Source: Coemansia sp. RSA 1804 (Eukaryota; Kickxellomycota; Kickxellomycetes; Kickxellales; Kickxellaceae). From it: 32,611 nt of DNA. Within the stretch, counting starts at the first letter, position 1, and every line of letters begins with the position of its first letter. Positions 7,862 to 17,422 of the stretch are shown here, piece by piece. Where the stretch lies: NCBI GenBank assembly GCA_027578815.1, contig JANBTH010000128.1, positions 1-32,611 of the forward strand, read 5' to 3'. A program made the position numbers and the translations under genes. The notes below the pieces were generated by a model. It saw only the letters and a program-made list of their open reading frames with translations. It was not told where the DNA came from and searched no databases.

Positions 7862-10800
7862 TTAGTATGCAATGGAGAGGACATCCTTGTTTAGTCGTGA
7901 GCTGACAGCCCTGCTGTAGCGCTGCGAAACCCCGGAGAACTCCGGCTGCCTGAGCCTACGGCCAAGAAGTGCAAGAATCCCAGCGTAGCGTGACTGCTTG
8001 CGCGACAGGACCCTTTTAAACGCAACGAGCCCCAGCCATGCTAGGTCCGTTGGCGGTATGTCTTTGTTGCTGCACTTTGTTCTGAGCAGTGTAAACACAA
8101 GCATTATTGCACCCTCAATGACATTGCCAAGAAAGCCATCGTTGTTCCTGTGCACCAGCATCCGTCTGCATATCACATGGAACTTTTTGGCGCACAACAG
8201 AAAGTTTTGGAACAGATTGATAATAACTGTTTGCCGCGAGTTGAAGGTGCTGTCCATATAGATCCGGTGTATCCGCGATCTCACCAAAGCAAGCATCTTC
8301 TGGCGCAGCGAAAACCCGGGCGATTTTGCTGCTCCAAGCCCGACTGTCCATCCGACCCCTGGGCCACTGGACTGCCGCCCGTAGTCAGCATAGATGTCCA
8401 GCGTGTGGCTATCAACAAGCATGCCACACCATGGAAACAGTCTTGTTGGCGCCTTCTGCACGGTGTATCCACCAAATGAATAGTCAAAGTTAACCAGCGT
8501 CTTGGTCTTGTTTATTTCGCAGCCATAGTCTGGAATCCCCTTGTACATGATATCCATAAACGCCGTCACCTGCGCCCTTTCGGTGGATACTACCAAAAAG
8601 TCATCGACGATCCGCAGAACAATTGTCTTCACCCGATCGATGACGCCATGCAGATGCTCACACTCCATTTGTCCGTAGAAAAAATTGCACAGATGAGATG
8701 AAAGCACCGATCCCTGTGGAATGCCCCTTTTCTGCTGCAGCAGACCCTGGGCTGTTTTGACAGTGTTCTGTGTCACATGCTCTTCCATGAAATCGCCGAT
8801 GGTCCGGATGTCGACAAACGCTGTTTCCGACAAGTCGCCAAACACAAGATGTCTTGTGTCCTTGGAAAGGCTGTTTGCGAGCCTCTCGAATGGTGCCGAC
8901 TTGTTTGATGGCATTGCGTGCTTCAGATATGACTTTCGGTAACGCCCAAACGCCGGCGATAAAGTCCAGTACTTGCACACCACATACTCTTCGTCCGGTA
9001 GCCTTTCGCGCATCAGATCCAGCAGCCTTCTCTGCGGGATCGTGTCGAATGCACGCCGGATGTCTACTTTTGCAATGTAAAACTCTGCGGATCCCCCATG
9101 CCTTGCCAGCGCCTTTGCTGCATTCTTGAATTTTCCAAGCTTGGCATACATGTCCTCGGGCCCAAAGACAGCAGAGCCAAACAGCTCTGGATGGCTCTTG
9201 CGTATGGAATTGAGCACAGATAGTGCGTCGGACAGCACCCTGTTGGTCGGCTGTATATGTATCTCCGTGTAGTCCTGACGCTGCTTGTTGCTGTTCGTGT
9301 GTGGCGTCTTTCTCACAACAAACGACTGTCCGAGGTTTGCGATTGCGCGAAACCCGTTCCTTTTTGGCATCAGACGCATCCGAGAGTATCCAAATCTCTG
9401 GGGCCTTTTGCCATCTAACGCCGCTTGCTCCAGCGACTTTGGTTTGAACATGTCCGAAGCAAGGCTTTTCCAGGCTTCGCGCGAAATGGTATTCCAGACA
9501 TCGTTGCGAAAGTAAAACAGCTTGCTGCCGTGCAGCGACTCTTCGGTCGCATAAAAGAAAATTCGAACGAGCTGAAGCGCATATTCCGAAAGAATCCAGT
9601 GCACAACACATGCGTAGATGCTCACCGCATTCGCTCTCCGTGGATCCAGCCACGCTGTGGCTTCACGATGCTTGAATCGGTGTAATATTCGTCCTAACAG
9701 CAAGTTATCATGGCGCCCCAAGAACACAAGCTCGCGCAGGGCCTTGTACAGCTGGCGATGGTTGTGTTTGCCGCCAATCATATCGCGTGGTATGACACTG
9801 CGCACGCACAGCTGTAGAAACGAAAAGACCTGTACATGCGTATTAGCCATGTCAACCGCGCTTGAATGTCCTTCCTTGTAGTCTGCAATCGGTCTACTCC
9901 GCTGGAAAGGAGTGCATCTCTCGCCTTGTGCATCACACGAGCATGAGCTGCCGCGATCTGGGGACATTGGCATGGCCAAAACCCCGTCCTGGCTATTGTC
10001 AGTTATATTGTCAAATGTCGGGTGTGCTGCAGCACAATTTCTGTTTCTGAGCAATGTCCGGTCATTGTTCATAGCTACATCGACTGCTTCGTCGTCGCTA
10101 TCAAACGGATTTTGGGAGATTGTGACAGCAGGCTGTGATGGGCTGGCACGGCCACCTTTCTCCTGCCATGCTGCTGGGCACATTCTAAACAGATGGAACC
10201 TATACTGAAACCTCCTGTGCAGCCTTAGCATTCGTTTACAGAGCATCTGCAAGGCCTCTGAAGATGTTGGCACAAGATCTGGTACCAAAGCAAATATCTG
10301 CTTTACCACATCGTCGGCGGTCTCACACGTATTAAGAGGAAAGTCGGGCAATAGGTCCCACCTAACCTTGCCCCGAGCCAGCCGAGGTGTGCTGTACAAC
10401 ATCCTCCCGCGGTCAATGACAACCGCAGCCAAATTGGTTGACCCTTGCTTTCCAGCCGCATGCTTCTTTTTGCGGGCATCCTTTGTAAGAGCCTCGGTCA
10501 CATCGGGAGATAATGAGGATACCCGAGAAATATTGCTAGCTTTGTCAATCTTTCTTCTTTTGGCAGTGCCTCTGTTTTGCGTCTCATCTGCTGAGGCGGC
10601 GGCAGCAGTAGTGAGTGTTGGGGGTTTCCTCTTTAGTAATCGGGTTGTGAGAATGGAGCTTATTATCGGAACATGTATCTTTTCCGGCGGTGGGGGCTCC
10701 AACTTTATCAACGGAGCTCCACATATCTGCTTGTAGTTGGAATTCCACAGCGGGATAAATATGCTGGTCTTTTGCAACAGAAACATAACTGCGTTTGTGC

Positions 10801-11215
10801 CAGCTCGATCCAGAAGCATCGTCCATCTGTGTTTGGCAAGCTCCGCCATTGACGAATTGATATTCCTGCTGGTCAGTTCTCGCATGCCCTTCACACAGTT
10901 GGTTGATCCGTCCTCGCAAAGACTGTAGCCCTGTGCAAGCATGTTTCGTTGCTGCCGTCTTTTTTTGTTCCCTGCCTCTAGCTGAATAGCCCACCTGATC
11001 ACCTTCAACGCAGTGTCTGTAATGCTTTCAACGGGCTCGAGGAATGCAAGTCTCGTATTGATTCCCTGGTGACCAACCAGTGTCGTTTCCAAAAACAGCT
11101 TAAACTCTGAGCTATCGCTGCCCCTCATGCACTGGCCATTTGTAACGAGCGCGTCCATATACTCCTTGAGCGTCGAGACATGCGGGAACGATGACAAGAA
11201 CGGCACACCATTCAT
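7862..11215 (-). CDS. TERT: Telomerase reverse transcriptase, catalytic subunit, complete and intronless
   Basis: A single 1117-residue frame carries every TERT landmark. TEN domain, about 1-190: NMLAQGYSL and YKQICGAPLIKL match the end of animal TEN domains. TRBD: CP region ending FRMCP (343-347), QFP motif (462-500, VIPRDMIGG...LYKALREL), T motif (552-577, FFYATEES...FYFRNDVW). RT domain: motif 1 RLMPKRNGFRAIANL, motif A KVDIRRAFDTIP (Asp718), IFD, motif B' GIPQGSVLSSHLC, motif C RIVDDFLVV (Asp871/872), motif D INKTKTLVNF, motif E FPWCGMLVDS. The C-terminal extension runs about 950-1117. It copies an RNA template onto chromosome ends in the nucleus. Basic clusters at 217-225 and 248-256 may be nuclear localisation signals. 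A segment of about 110 residues (348-460) between CP and QFP is unstructured and looks lineage-specific. All three catalytic Asp are present, so the gene appears intact. Confidence 0.97.
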   Translation of the reverse strand: MNGVPFLSSFPHVSTLKEYMDALVTNGQCMRGSDSSEFKLFLETTLVGHQGINTRLAFLEPVESITDTALKVIRWAIQLEAGNKKRRQQRNMLAQGYSLCEDGSTNCVKGMRELTSRNINSSMAELAKHRWTMLLDRAGTNAVMFLLQKTSIFIPLWNSNYKQICGAPLIKLEPPPPEKIHVPIISSILTTRLLKRKPPTLTTAAAASADETQNRGTAKRRKIDKASNISRVSSLSPDVTEALTKDARKKKHAAGKQGSTNLAAVVIDRGRMLYSTPRLARGKVRWDLLPDFPLNTCETADDVVKQIFALVPDLVPTSSEALQMLCKRMLRLHRRFQYRFHLFRMCPAAWQEKGGRASPSQPAVTISQNPFDSDDEAVDVAMNNDRTLLRNRNCAAAHPTFDNITDNSQDGVLAMPMSPDRGSSCSCDAQGERCTPFQRSRPIADYKEGHSSAVDMANTHVQVFSFLQLCVRSVIPRDMIGGKHNHRQLYKALRELVFLGRHDNLLLGRILHRFKHREATAWLDPRRANAVSIYACVVHWILSEYALQLVRIFFYATEESLHGSKLFYFRNDVWNTISREAWKSLASDMFKPKSLEQAALDGKRPQRFGYSRMRLMPKRNGFRAIANLGQSFVVRKTPHTNSNKQRQDYTEIHIQPTNRVLSDALSVLNSIRKSHPELFGSAVFGPEDMYAKLGKFKNAAKALARHGGSAEFYIAKVDIRRAFDTIPQRRLLDLMRERLPDEEYVVCKYWTLSPAFGRYRKSYLKHAMPSNKSAPFERLANSLSKDTRHLVFGDLSETAFVDIRTIGDFMEEHVTQNTVKTAQGLLQQKRGIPQGSVLSSHLCNFFYGQMECEHLHGVIDRVKTIVLRIVDDFLVVSTERAQVTAFMDIMYKGIPDYGCEINKTKTLVNFDYSFGGYTVQKAPTRLFPWCGMLVDSHTLDIYADYGRQSSGPGVGWTVGLGAAKSPGFSLRQKMLALVRSRIHRIYMDSTFNSRQTVIINLFQNFLLCAKKFHVICRRMLVHRNNDGFLGNVIEGAIMLVFTLLRTKCSNKDIPPTDLAWLGLVAFKRVLSRKQSRYAGILALLGRRLRQPEFSGVSQRYSRAVSSRLNKDVLSIAY

Positions 11216-11684
11216 TTTCCTTTCGAGTGAGCGAGAAGGCGGATTACCCAGACGTTCAATGGTCTGTACCGAATCCCTTCAATATACAGAAAAGATACGA
11301 TATTTATGTAGTCGTGGAAACTCAGAGGACGAAAATACTGCTAGACATTCAAAATGCCTGTCTCAGACAAACAGCGGTGGCAGACAGCACCAGATGATAA
11401 TGATGAAACTGATTTATTTGCCGGCTTCACTATGGGTTATCATCGACCAGCTCCCACAGTGGCAATAAACCGCGGTATAGCATCGGTATCGGCGACATGG
11501 AAACTGACACAAACACAAACGCGCCAACGCAAAACATGATACTTGTTCGCCACAGGCCCTCTCTTACATCATGTCACCAGCCTATTTGAAACAGACGGTA
11601 TATCTAGCCTTCTGCCCAAGCTGAGGTCTTTGAGGCATGTATTTAAAATGAGAAAGTGGGAGCAGCAAGAGTATTTCTGGATGT
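11216..11684. other. Intergenic: TERT promoter and 3' flank of hydrolase 1
   Basis: About 470 bp upstream of TERT. It is of mixed composition, with no recognisable coding region or RNA gene. Short frames here have no family features. Confidence 0.5.
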
Positions 11685-12878
11685 TTATAGCTCTGTGTGG
11701 TTGAAGATTGCGTTGCAAAACTCTGCAATTGGCCGCGGGTACCAGCAGTTAACCAGGTCCTCATGGAACCCAAGATGGCCACCATATTCCGTCAGAGCAA
11801 GTACCAGATGCGGATTAGTACGGAATGTTTCTCGCGGAATAAAGTCTTCAGGACACACAGGGTCGTCGAGTGCGGATATGGCAAGAAAGGGAATCCTAAT
11901 GTGCGGCATAAATTGAGCGCTGCTGCACTTTGTGTAGTAATCTGTACTGTCTTTGTATCCAAATACGCGTGCAGTTATTAGGTCGTCAAACTGGCGTATC
12001 TTTGCTATCTTGCTAATCGCTTCGGCATTCAGCTCTACAGGGCCGGTTTCCATCATAGCGCGGTGGCGCTTGTAGAGATTCATTAGCCCAAGAAGCATTG
12101 CTGGCGTGTAAATGTGTCTGTTGCGGAAGGTTGGCCTCTCAATAGCGTCTGATGATGCCGCGAGATCAAACGGGTTGCACACCGATACGGCTGCCTTTAG
12201 AGGGCCGTCTGCACCTTGCTCGCCAACATACTTTGTAACCAGGTTCGCGCCCAGCGAGAACCCGACGCCAATGAGCTTTGACTGCGGGAATCGACTGTGA
12301 ATGTGATCCACCGCGAAGCCATAGTCTGACGTAAAGCCGCCGTTGTAAAGTATGTGGGTGGTGAGCTGAACACCGGCACAGCCACGGAAGTTTACCACCA
12401 CAACCCGGAAACGATAGGGCTTGCTTGTTAGCTGTTTGACGGTTTTTTGGACATATGTCTCCCGGCTTCCTCCAGACAGCCCGTGCGACAAGATTACAAT
12501 GGGGCAATTGTCCTCAGGCATCTCCTCAAAGGGTGGCGACCAGTCAAGGCCAATCGTGCCGCCGTCCTGCGTTACGATCAGTTCACGGTCATATTTAACC
12601 ATATTGAGCTTTCCAAACCGCTCCATGACTCCATTAAAGCACGTCTGAAAGTCTGCTGTTGGAAGCAGCGCAGAAGGCACAAAGCGTCCTTCTACAGGGT
12701 CGGACAGAGAAGGGCACTCGGCTGCGACAATGTCAGCAAGAGTGTTTTCTCCGTCAACATTGGCCGTTGTTGGTGCATGGATCAGCTGGACCTGGCTGTT
12801 GCCGATGGTGCGTCTGCGTACCAGAACCGCCACACCCGCGGCAACCACGCCTGCAGTAACTGCCGAATTCGGTGCCAT
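11685..12878 (-). CDS. Alpha/beta hydrolase, YheT/EMB8/ABHD1-3 family, tandem copy 1
   Basis: From the ATG at 12878 the protein has 397 residues, normal for the family. It starts with a short hydrophobic helix (AVTAGVVAAGVAVLV, about 6-20), suggesting a membrane anchor. Family landmarks: LSHGLSGGS (oxyanion His132 region), VVNFRGCAG (about 162-169), nucleophile elbow GVGFSLGANL with Ser208, ALDDPVCP with acid Asp338/339, and EYGGHLGF with His368. Relatives include yeast Eht1/Eeb1 (medium-chain ester synthesis and hydrolysis) and ABHD3 (phospholipase), so an acyl-ester or lipid substrate is likely but unspecified. Two paralogues lie next to it in the same orientation. A farther in-frame ATG (12980) adds 34 residues and a second hydrophobic stretch; I judge it untranslated, but it is not excluded. 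Confidence 0.92.
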   Translation of the reverse strand: MAPNSAVTAGVVAAGVAVLVRRRTIGNSQVQLIHAPTTANVDGENTLADIVAAECPSLSDPVEGRFVPSALLPTADFQTCFNGVMERFGKLNMVKYDRELIVTQDGGTIGLDWSPPFEEMPEDNCPIVILSHGLSGGSRETYVQKTVKQLTSKPYRFRVVVVNFRGCAGVQLTTHILYNGGFTSDYGFAVDHIHSRFPQSKLIGVGFSLGANLVTKYVGEQGADGPLKAAVSVCNPFDLAASSDAIERPTFRNRHIYTPAMLLGLMNLYKRHRAMMETGPVELNAEAISKIAKIRQFDDLITARVFGYKDSTDYYTKCSSAQFMPHIRIPFLAISALDDPVCPEDFIPRETFRTNPHLVLALTEYGGHLGFHEDLVNCWYPRPIAEFCNAIFNHTEL

Positions 12879-13303
12879 TTTCGAATGTGTTTGAAAATAA
12901 CAATAAAAATAGATAGAAAGTAGTTCCCCAAGATAAAGCAGAATAGAAAACAATATCCCCAAGTGTTCGTTTCCACACAAACACAGTTCAAAATCCAGTG
13001 ATCACCGCTGTATGCGCGCAAACGGTCGTCCATCTGCGGTGTTCTGCAAAACGGCTTGAGTTTGGCCAATCCGTATTGTTTTACGGTTCCACCTTCAACA
13101 ATCCTGGCTTACCAGCATAACCACTGTTAATCTACACTGGATACTGCTGGATTACGTAAAGCAGAAGCATTTCTCAGCACAAACGACCTGGTCTACCAAC
13201 ACCAATAGCTGCTCTCCGCCTGCGCAAATATTTATTTCAACAAGCGCAAAAAGAATACTATTTGGGTGTATACATCCTTGTAAAATACATGTTGGCCGAT
13301 GAA
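12879..13303. other. Intergenic between hydrolase copies 1 and 2
   Basis: 425 bp containing the promoter of copy 1 and 3' sequence of copy 2. No gene or RNA was recognised. Confidence 0.5.
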
Positions 13304-14536
13304 TTACATTGCAACATCCAGCCCATCAAGATCCTTGCAGCTATTGACCCCAATGGACTTTGCAGACATTGCGTCGTCTTGCTGGCACGTTTTCTGCTGT
13401 GACTCTACCATCGCTCTAACAAAGCTTGACAGCTGGCGTGGAAGCCATGCCGACAGCATCATTCCTTCGAAAAACGCGAGATGTCCGCCGTATCGCGTGT
13501 ATGCCAGGATCAGATTTGGATTGTTTTCGATCTCATTGTATGGTACGGTTTCTTGACAACACATGGGGTCGTCCAGGGCGTTGAGAAACAGCATTGGTAT
13601 CCGGATATCCTTAATACGATGCACACAGCTTCCACTTGAATTTAGCTCCTTGACGGAGCTGTATCCAAACACTTTTGCTGTGTATGCCTCGTTAAACTCG
13701 TTAATGTTGCGTGATTCCATGATGCGAGCCGGGTCCAGATCTGCGTTTCCAGCCATAATCACCTTTTCATTATCTGCAAAGAGGGATACAAGCGAACGTG
13801 TCAAGGCTGCAGCATAAAGATAGCGATTTTTAAGCGTCGGCCTGCACATCTCTTCCACCGTTTTGTCAATATCGTATGGATTGCACACCGATGCGGCTGC
13901 AAAAAACTTGCAACTGCTGCTTTCTTCGCCAATGTATTTTGTGAGTATGTTGGCGCCAAGTGAGAACCCAAGGCCAAATAACGGAGCATTTGGTGTCTCC
14001 TTTGACACGTACTTTACAAACTCTCGCAGGTCGCTTGTCATACCACCGTGAAAGGCTTTTGGTGTTTTCAAGTCAACGCCGTTGCAGCCGCGGCTGTGAA
14101 CAACAACCACCTGGCATGCGCAGTTATCTTGCATGATGCTGTGAATGAATGACCGTGCATAGTAGTCAAAGCTTGTTCCAGCAATCCCTGGTATTAAGAT
14201 AATGAGCGGTGCATCTGGTGCAACGCTTTTCCTGGGGAATGCCCAGTCCATTGCGGCCTTTCCGCCGTCTGAAAACTCGAATATCTGCCGTTCATAATCA
14301 ACCGGACATCCTGCGGGCTTGTAGTGCTGGGTGTATAGGTATATTGTCTGCATATCACCATGAGGCAAAAGCCATGACGGAAAGTAGAACGCCTTGTCAG
14401 GGTCAGCAAGCGTTGGGCACTTCTCTCTGATGTATTCGCTGAAAGCCCGTTTGTCGATTTGTGGTTGCTTTTCTGTTGCTGCATGGGTCAGACGTACACG
14501 GAACCGTGAGCGTGGAAGTAATGAAAGCAAACCCAT
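13304..14536 (-). CDS. Alpha/beta hydrolase, YheT/EMB8/ABHD1-3 family, tandem copy 2
   Basis: An intact 410-residue frame from the ATG at 14536. It aligns with copy 1 throughout: KCPTLADP, FSDGGKAAMDW, HSRGCNGVDLKT, elbow GLGFSLGANIL (Ser192), NALDDPMCC (Asp322/323) and RYGGHLAF (His352). The oxyanion motif is IPGIAGTS, so the His of copy 1 is Pro here; plant EMB8-type relatives also have a Pro at this place. The N-terminus is basic (LLPRSRFRVRL) and lacks the clear anchor helix of copy 1. A hydrophilic 30-residue C-terminal tail is specific to this copy. The triad is complete, so an active esterase, acyltransferase or lipase is inferred; the substrate is unknown. Confidence 0.92.
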   Translation of the reverse strand: MGLLSLLPRSRFRVRLTHAATEKQPQIDKRAFSEYIREKCPTLADPDKAFYFPSWLLPHGDMQTIYLYTQHYKPAGCPVDYERQIFEFSDGGKAAMDWAFPRKSVAPDAPLIILIPGIAGTSFDYYARSFIHSIMQDNCACQVVVVHSRGCNGVDLKTPKAFHGGMTSDLREFVKYVSKETPNAPLFGLGFSLGANILTKYIGEESSSCKFFAAASVCNPYDIDKTVEEMCRPTLKNRYLYAAALTRSLVSLFADNEKVIMAGNADLDPARIMESRNINEFNEAYTAKVFGYSSVKELNSSGSCVHRIKDIRIPMLFLNALDDPMCCQETVPYNEIENNPNLILAYTRYGGHLAFFEGMMLSAWLPRQLSSFVRAMVESQQKTCQQDDAMSAKSIGVNSCKDLDGLDVAM

Positions 14537-15523
14537 TGTAGGAGGTGGTGGCAGTGTGCTTGTTAGCTTAGTCTGAGAACTGCCCGGCTGTCTTCAATAT
14601 TAACCGTCAACGACTATACAGCAAACGATAGGGACATGTGGTTTTGGCAAAGGAAAGTTGGAAATCACTAGAAATAACATGAAAACAAAACATTCTCTAA
14701 AAAGAAAAGAAAACAGGGCCAGGAGCTGGTTGCTCGCTGAAATATAAATGAAATGTAAGAAACAATTATGCAAACCTGGCTCTGGTGAGGATAATGTGTC
14801 TGCTTTGGTGCATCAAAACAAAACTTTCATCCTCTCATTCTTTTAATTTTTTTACTTTTAAATGGCTTGTGGATGCATACACAACAGCCTCCATTTTTCA
14901 TTTATCCTTTTCCTTCTACATTTTAGTAAACAGCTGAGATGTAGATGAATACAACTTAAGAACCAACGCTACTACCAGACAATGTCTATCTGCTCTAGTG
15001 AATCCTTATTAGCAACAAATACGTTTTAAGGCTGACCAGAACTGAGTGACAAACAATATACTTGCAGCTCTCTTAACCCTTTTTGCCGCTGCCCACGCCT
15101 TTATTATTCCCTTGCATTGTTTTGTATTTAGTTTGGGCTTGCTCACCAGATGCCACGCTGTGTCTCCTGGGATCTTTGGCAGGTATGCCGCATATGACTA
15201 CACAAGTATTTACAGGCAGATTAATGTTGTGTGCTTGCAAGCAAATTTACAATAGATGGCCAAAATAGGTTTTGTAGGTGTTGGATGCCAGAATGGCACA
15301 ATGTGTCAAGCCACATCCTCATTCAAAAACGCATTCTTGTATAGCCACTTTTTTCTTTGAACCCTGTTGTTGAAAAAAAAGATAACACATAAAAAAGCTG
15401 TATATAATCATTTGCATCAGCTCCTGACAAATCCATTGGCTTATTGTATGCATACGACAACGTGGCATGTGCTAGTGTTGTTGTTAAGGGCTTGTAAATA
15501 AGGAATTAACCATTGCGTACATG
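14537..15523. other. Intergenic between hydrolase copies 2 and 3
   Basis: Nearly 1 kb, AT-rich with several T and A runs (14840-14960). It should hold the promoter of copy 2 and the 3' UTR of copy 3. I see no tRNA, no conserved coding frame and no mobile-element remnant. Confidence 0.5.
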
Positions 15524-16737
15524 TCATTTCAGTGTGTTGTAATGCCCAAGCATAGACTCAAAAAACTCGATAACCGGATGTTCAATCCAAGAAGTTGGCC
15601 AAATACCACCCATATACCCAATATGTCCGCCATGCTCGGTCAGTGCAAGAACAATGTTTGGGTTGGTAAGAAACTTTTCAAATGGAATGAGTGTTTTAAT
15701 GCAGATTGGATCGTCCAAAGAGTTTAAGAATAACACCGGGATTTTAATGTCATCCATGTAGTTTTTGCAGCTTGAGTAATCTAGGAGATCCTTTGCAGAG
15801 GAATAGCCGAATGCCTTGCGCGTCATTTCCTCAGTGAACTCCAGTATGCCGGAAGACTTTGCTATTTTCTTGGCATCCATGCTTACTGGGATCTTAAGAA
15901 TCTGACTCTGGTTGCTTTTGAACGCATTCTTCAGAAAATTGAGGATTGCCATGTCATATACTCTGCTAAATCTAAAGCGCTGTGAGTCAAGGTGGTTGAT
16001 GACCTTGTACATGTCATATGGGCATCCGACGATAATACCTGCGGTTAGCGGGCACTGTTCGCCCTCCTCGCCAATATACTTTGTCATAATATTTGCTCCC
16101 ATTGAGAACGATAGACCAAGCAGTGGGCTCTTTGGAAAACGACTCTGGATACTCTGGATCACCTCACGATAATCGTCGGTTAAGCCACAGTGAAATGGTG
16201 TTGGCGATGTTTGCTTAAACCCGCTACCTACAAACTTCAACATGAACACGTTATTTGTATAGATAAGTATATGTGCTGTCATGTTATTATATGTTTGATC
16301 ATCTATTGTGTTTTTTGCTTACACCCACGGCTCTGCACAACCACCGTGCTATACTGATGTTTGATGGCTTCTTCGTAGCATTTCCGCACATAGAAATCAT
16401 TGCTCGTGCCTGTTACGCCTGACAATATTGTCATAATCGGTCGTTTGTCATGGTCATCGCAAAGAGCCCAGTCCAAAGGTGCGGTTCCGCCATCTGAGAA
16501 TTTGAATATCTCGCGAGTGAACTTTGGGCTTAGAAGGCTCTGAACATGGTAGATATAGTAACCGCAGAATGCGAAAGTCGTCTGCGCATGGCCGCCAGGC
16601 ACAAACGGCGTCTGCTGAAACTTTGCCCCCTTTGCCAGGCTGGGACACTCGTCGTGGATTGTGTTTGCCAGATGCTTTTTCTTGTCGTCCTTGCTCTGCA
16701 TAGGCTCTGGCGCGTGAAAAAGCTCTATTTCGTACAT
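15524..16737 (-). CDS. Alpha/beta hydrolase, YheT/EMB8/ABHD1-3 family, tandem copy 3 (two exons)
   Basis: Exons 16323-16737 and 15524-16227 join to 372 residues. The junction splits the Cys139 codon of the conserved SRGC motif (T+GT), and the joined SRGC-SGF...FHCGLTDD aligns with copy 2 (SRGC-NGV...FHGGMTSD) without a gap. Landmarks: FSDGGTAPLDW, elbow GLSFSMGANIM (Ser180), NSLDDPICI (Asp310/311), EHGGHIGY (His340). The oxyanion motif is LSGVTGTS, so the His/Pro of its neighbours is Ser. The proposed start lacks about 15-25 N-terminal residues present in the other copies. A CATCAG acceptor-like site lies a few bases before the ATG, so an upstream exon is possible, but I found no convincing donor. 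Function as for copies 1 and 2; this is the most diverged member. Confidence 0.9.
16228..16322 (-). other. Intron of hydrolase copy 3 (95 bp)
   Basis: On the minus strand the donor is GGT|GTAAGC and the acceptor TTTGTAG|GTAGC, phase 1. Unspliced translation stops within a few codons. The equivalent codon is uninterrupted in copies 1 and 2. Confidence 0.9.
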
Positions 16738-17422
16738 ATTTTCTTCTGATGTTGTCTAGTTACGCAGTTTATTTACTCGTGTAGATCCGCTGTAAAATAA
16801 AACCTAGGAAATTATTGCCTCATGATCATGGAAGAGCAAAAAAACAAGTGTTTCCGAGAGCGGTTGGAGGCCGAGACAGAAACAGAACACATTATATTCT
16901 AATGCCACTCACCCTGGCAGACATGCTATGTATTTTGTTGCTACTGACCGTAAGCTGCATTTATAATTTTACGTTGCAGTAAACCACACTTTACCACCAC
17001 ACAGGAGAAAAAAACATATCACCGCTTTACTTTGACAAACACACCTTGCCCTTTCATGATCCATGTCTCTCTTTCTGCAGATTCTGCCTGATGGATTTAA
17101 AGGCGTTGGAGGAACAGAAAACGAGATGAGTCAGAAGCGATGGCAAAAGGAAAACGCTGGAAATGACGATATTTAATTGTATCTGAATAGATCAGAATGG
17201 GAACGCCGCAGTCGCCGGTATTCCTTTCTGATCAATTCTCTTTTAGACGGGAAAAGGAAAACACGAATCTCAAATAAAAAAATTCTCCTACTCCCTTCTT
17301 TGTCGTTAAAAGTCCTGCTTTCCTTTTCCTTCGTATTGTCGAAAACCATTTTATTTTGCTATTTCTTCGCTTCTAGCCTATTTTCTTTTACTTTTTGCCA
17401 TTACCAGTGAGCATAGCTAGAA
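16738..17422. promoter_or_regulatory. Divergent intergenic region between hydrolase copy 3 and GlnRS
   Basis: 685 bp separate the start codons of two divergently transcribed genes, so both promoters should lie here. The GlnRS-proximal 150 bp are pyrimidine-rich (17280-17400), typical of 5' leaders of strongly expressed fungal genes. No specific factor site could be assigned. Confidence 0.6.

Noticed and set aside
8658..9653. 331-codon minus-strand open frame
   Set aside because: It lies inside TERT in another frame on the same strand. TERT carries all the motifs there, and the shadow translation has none.
7862..11215. Retrotransposon or Penelope-like reverse transcriptase
   Set aside because: TEN, CP, QFP and T motifs precede the RT domain, motif E is FPWCG, and there is no endonuclease, LTR or target-site duplication.
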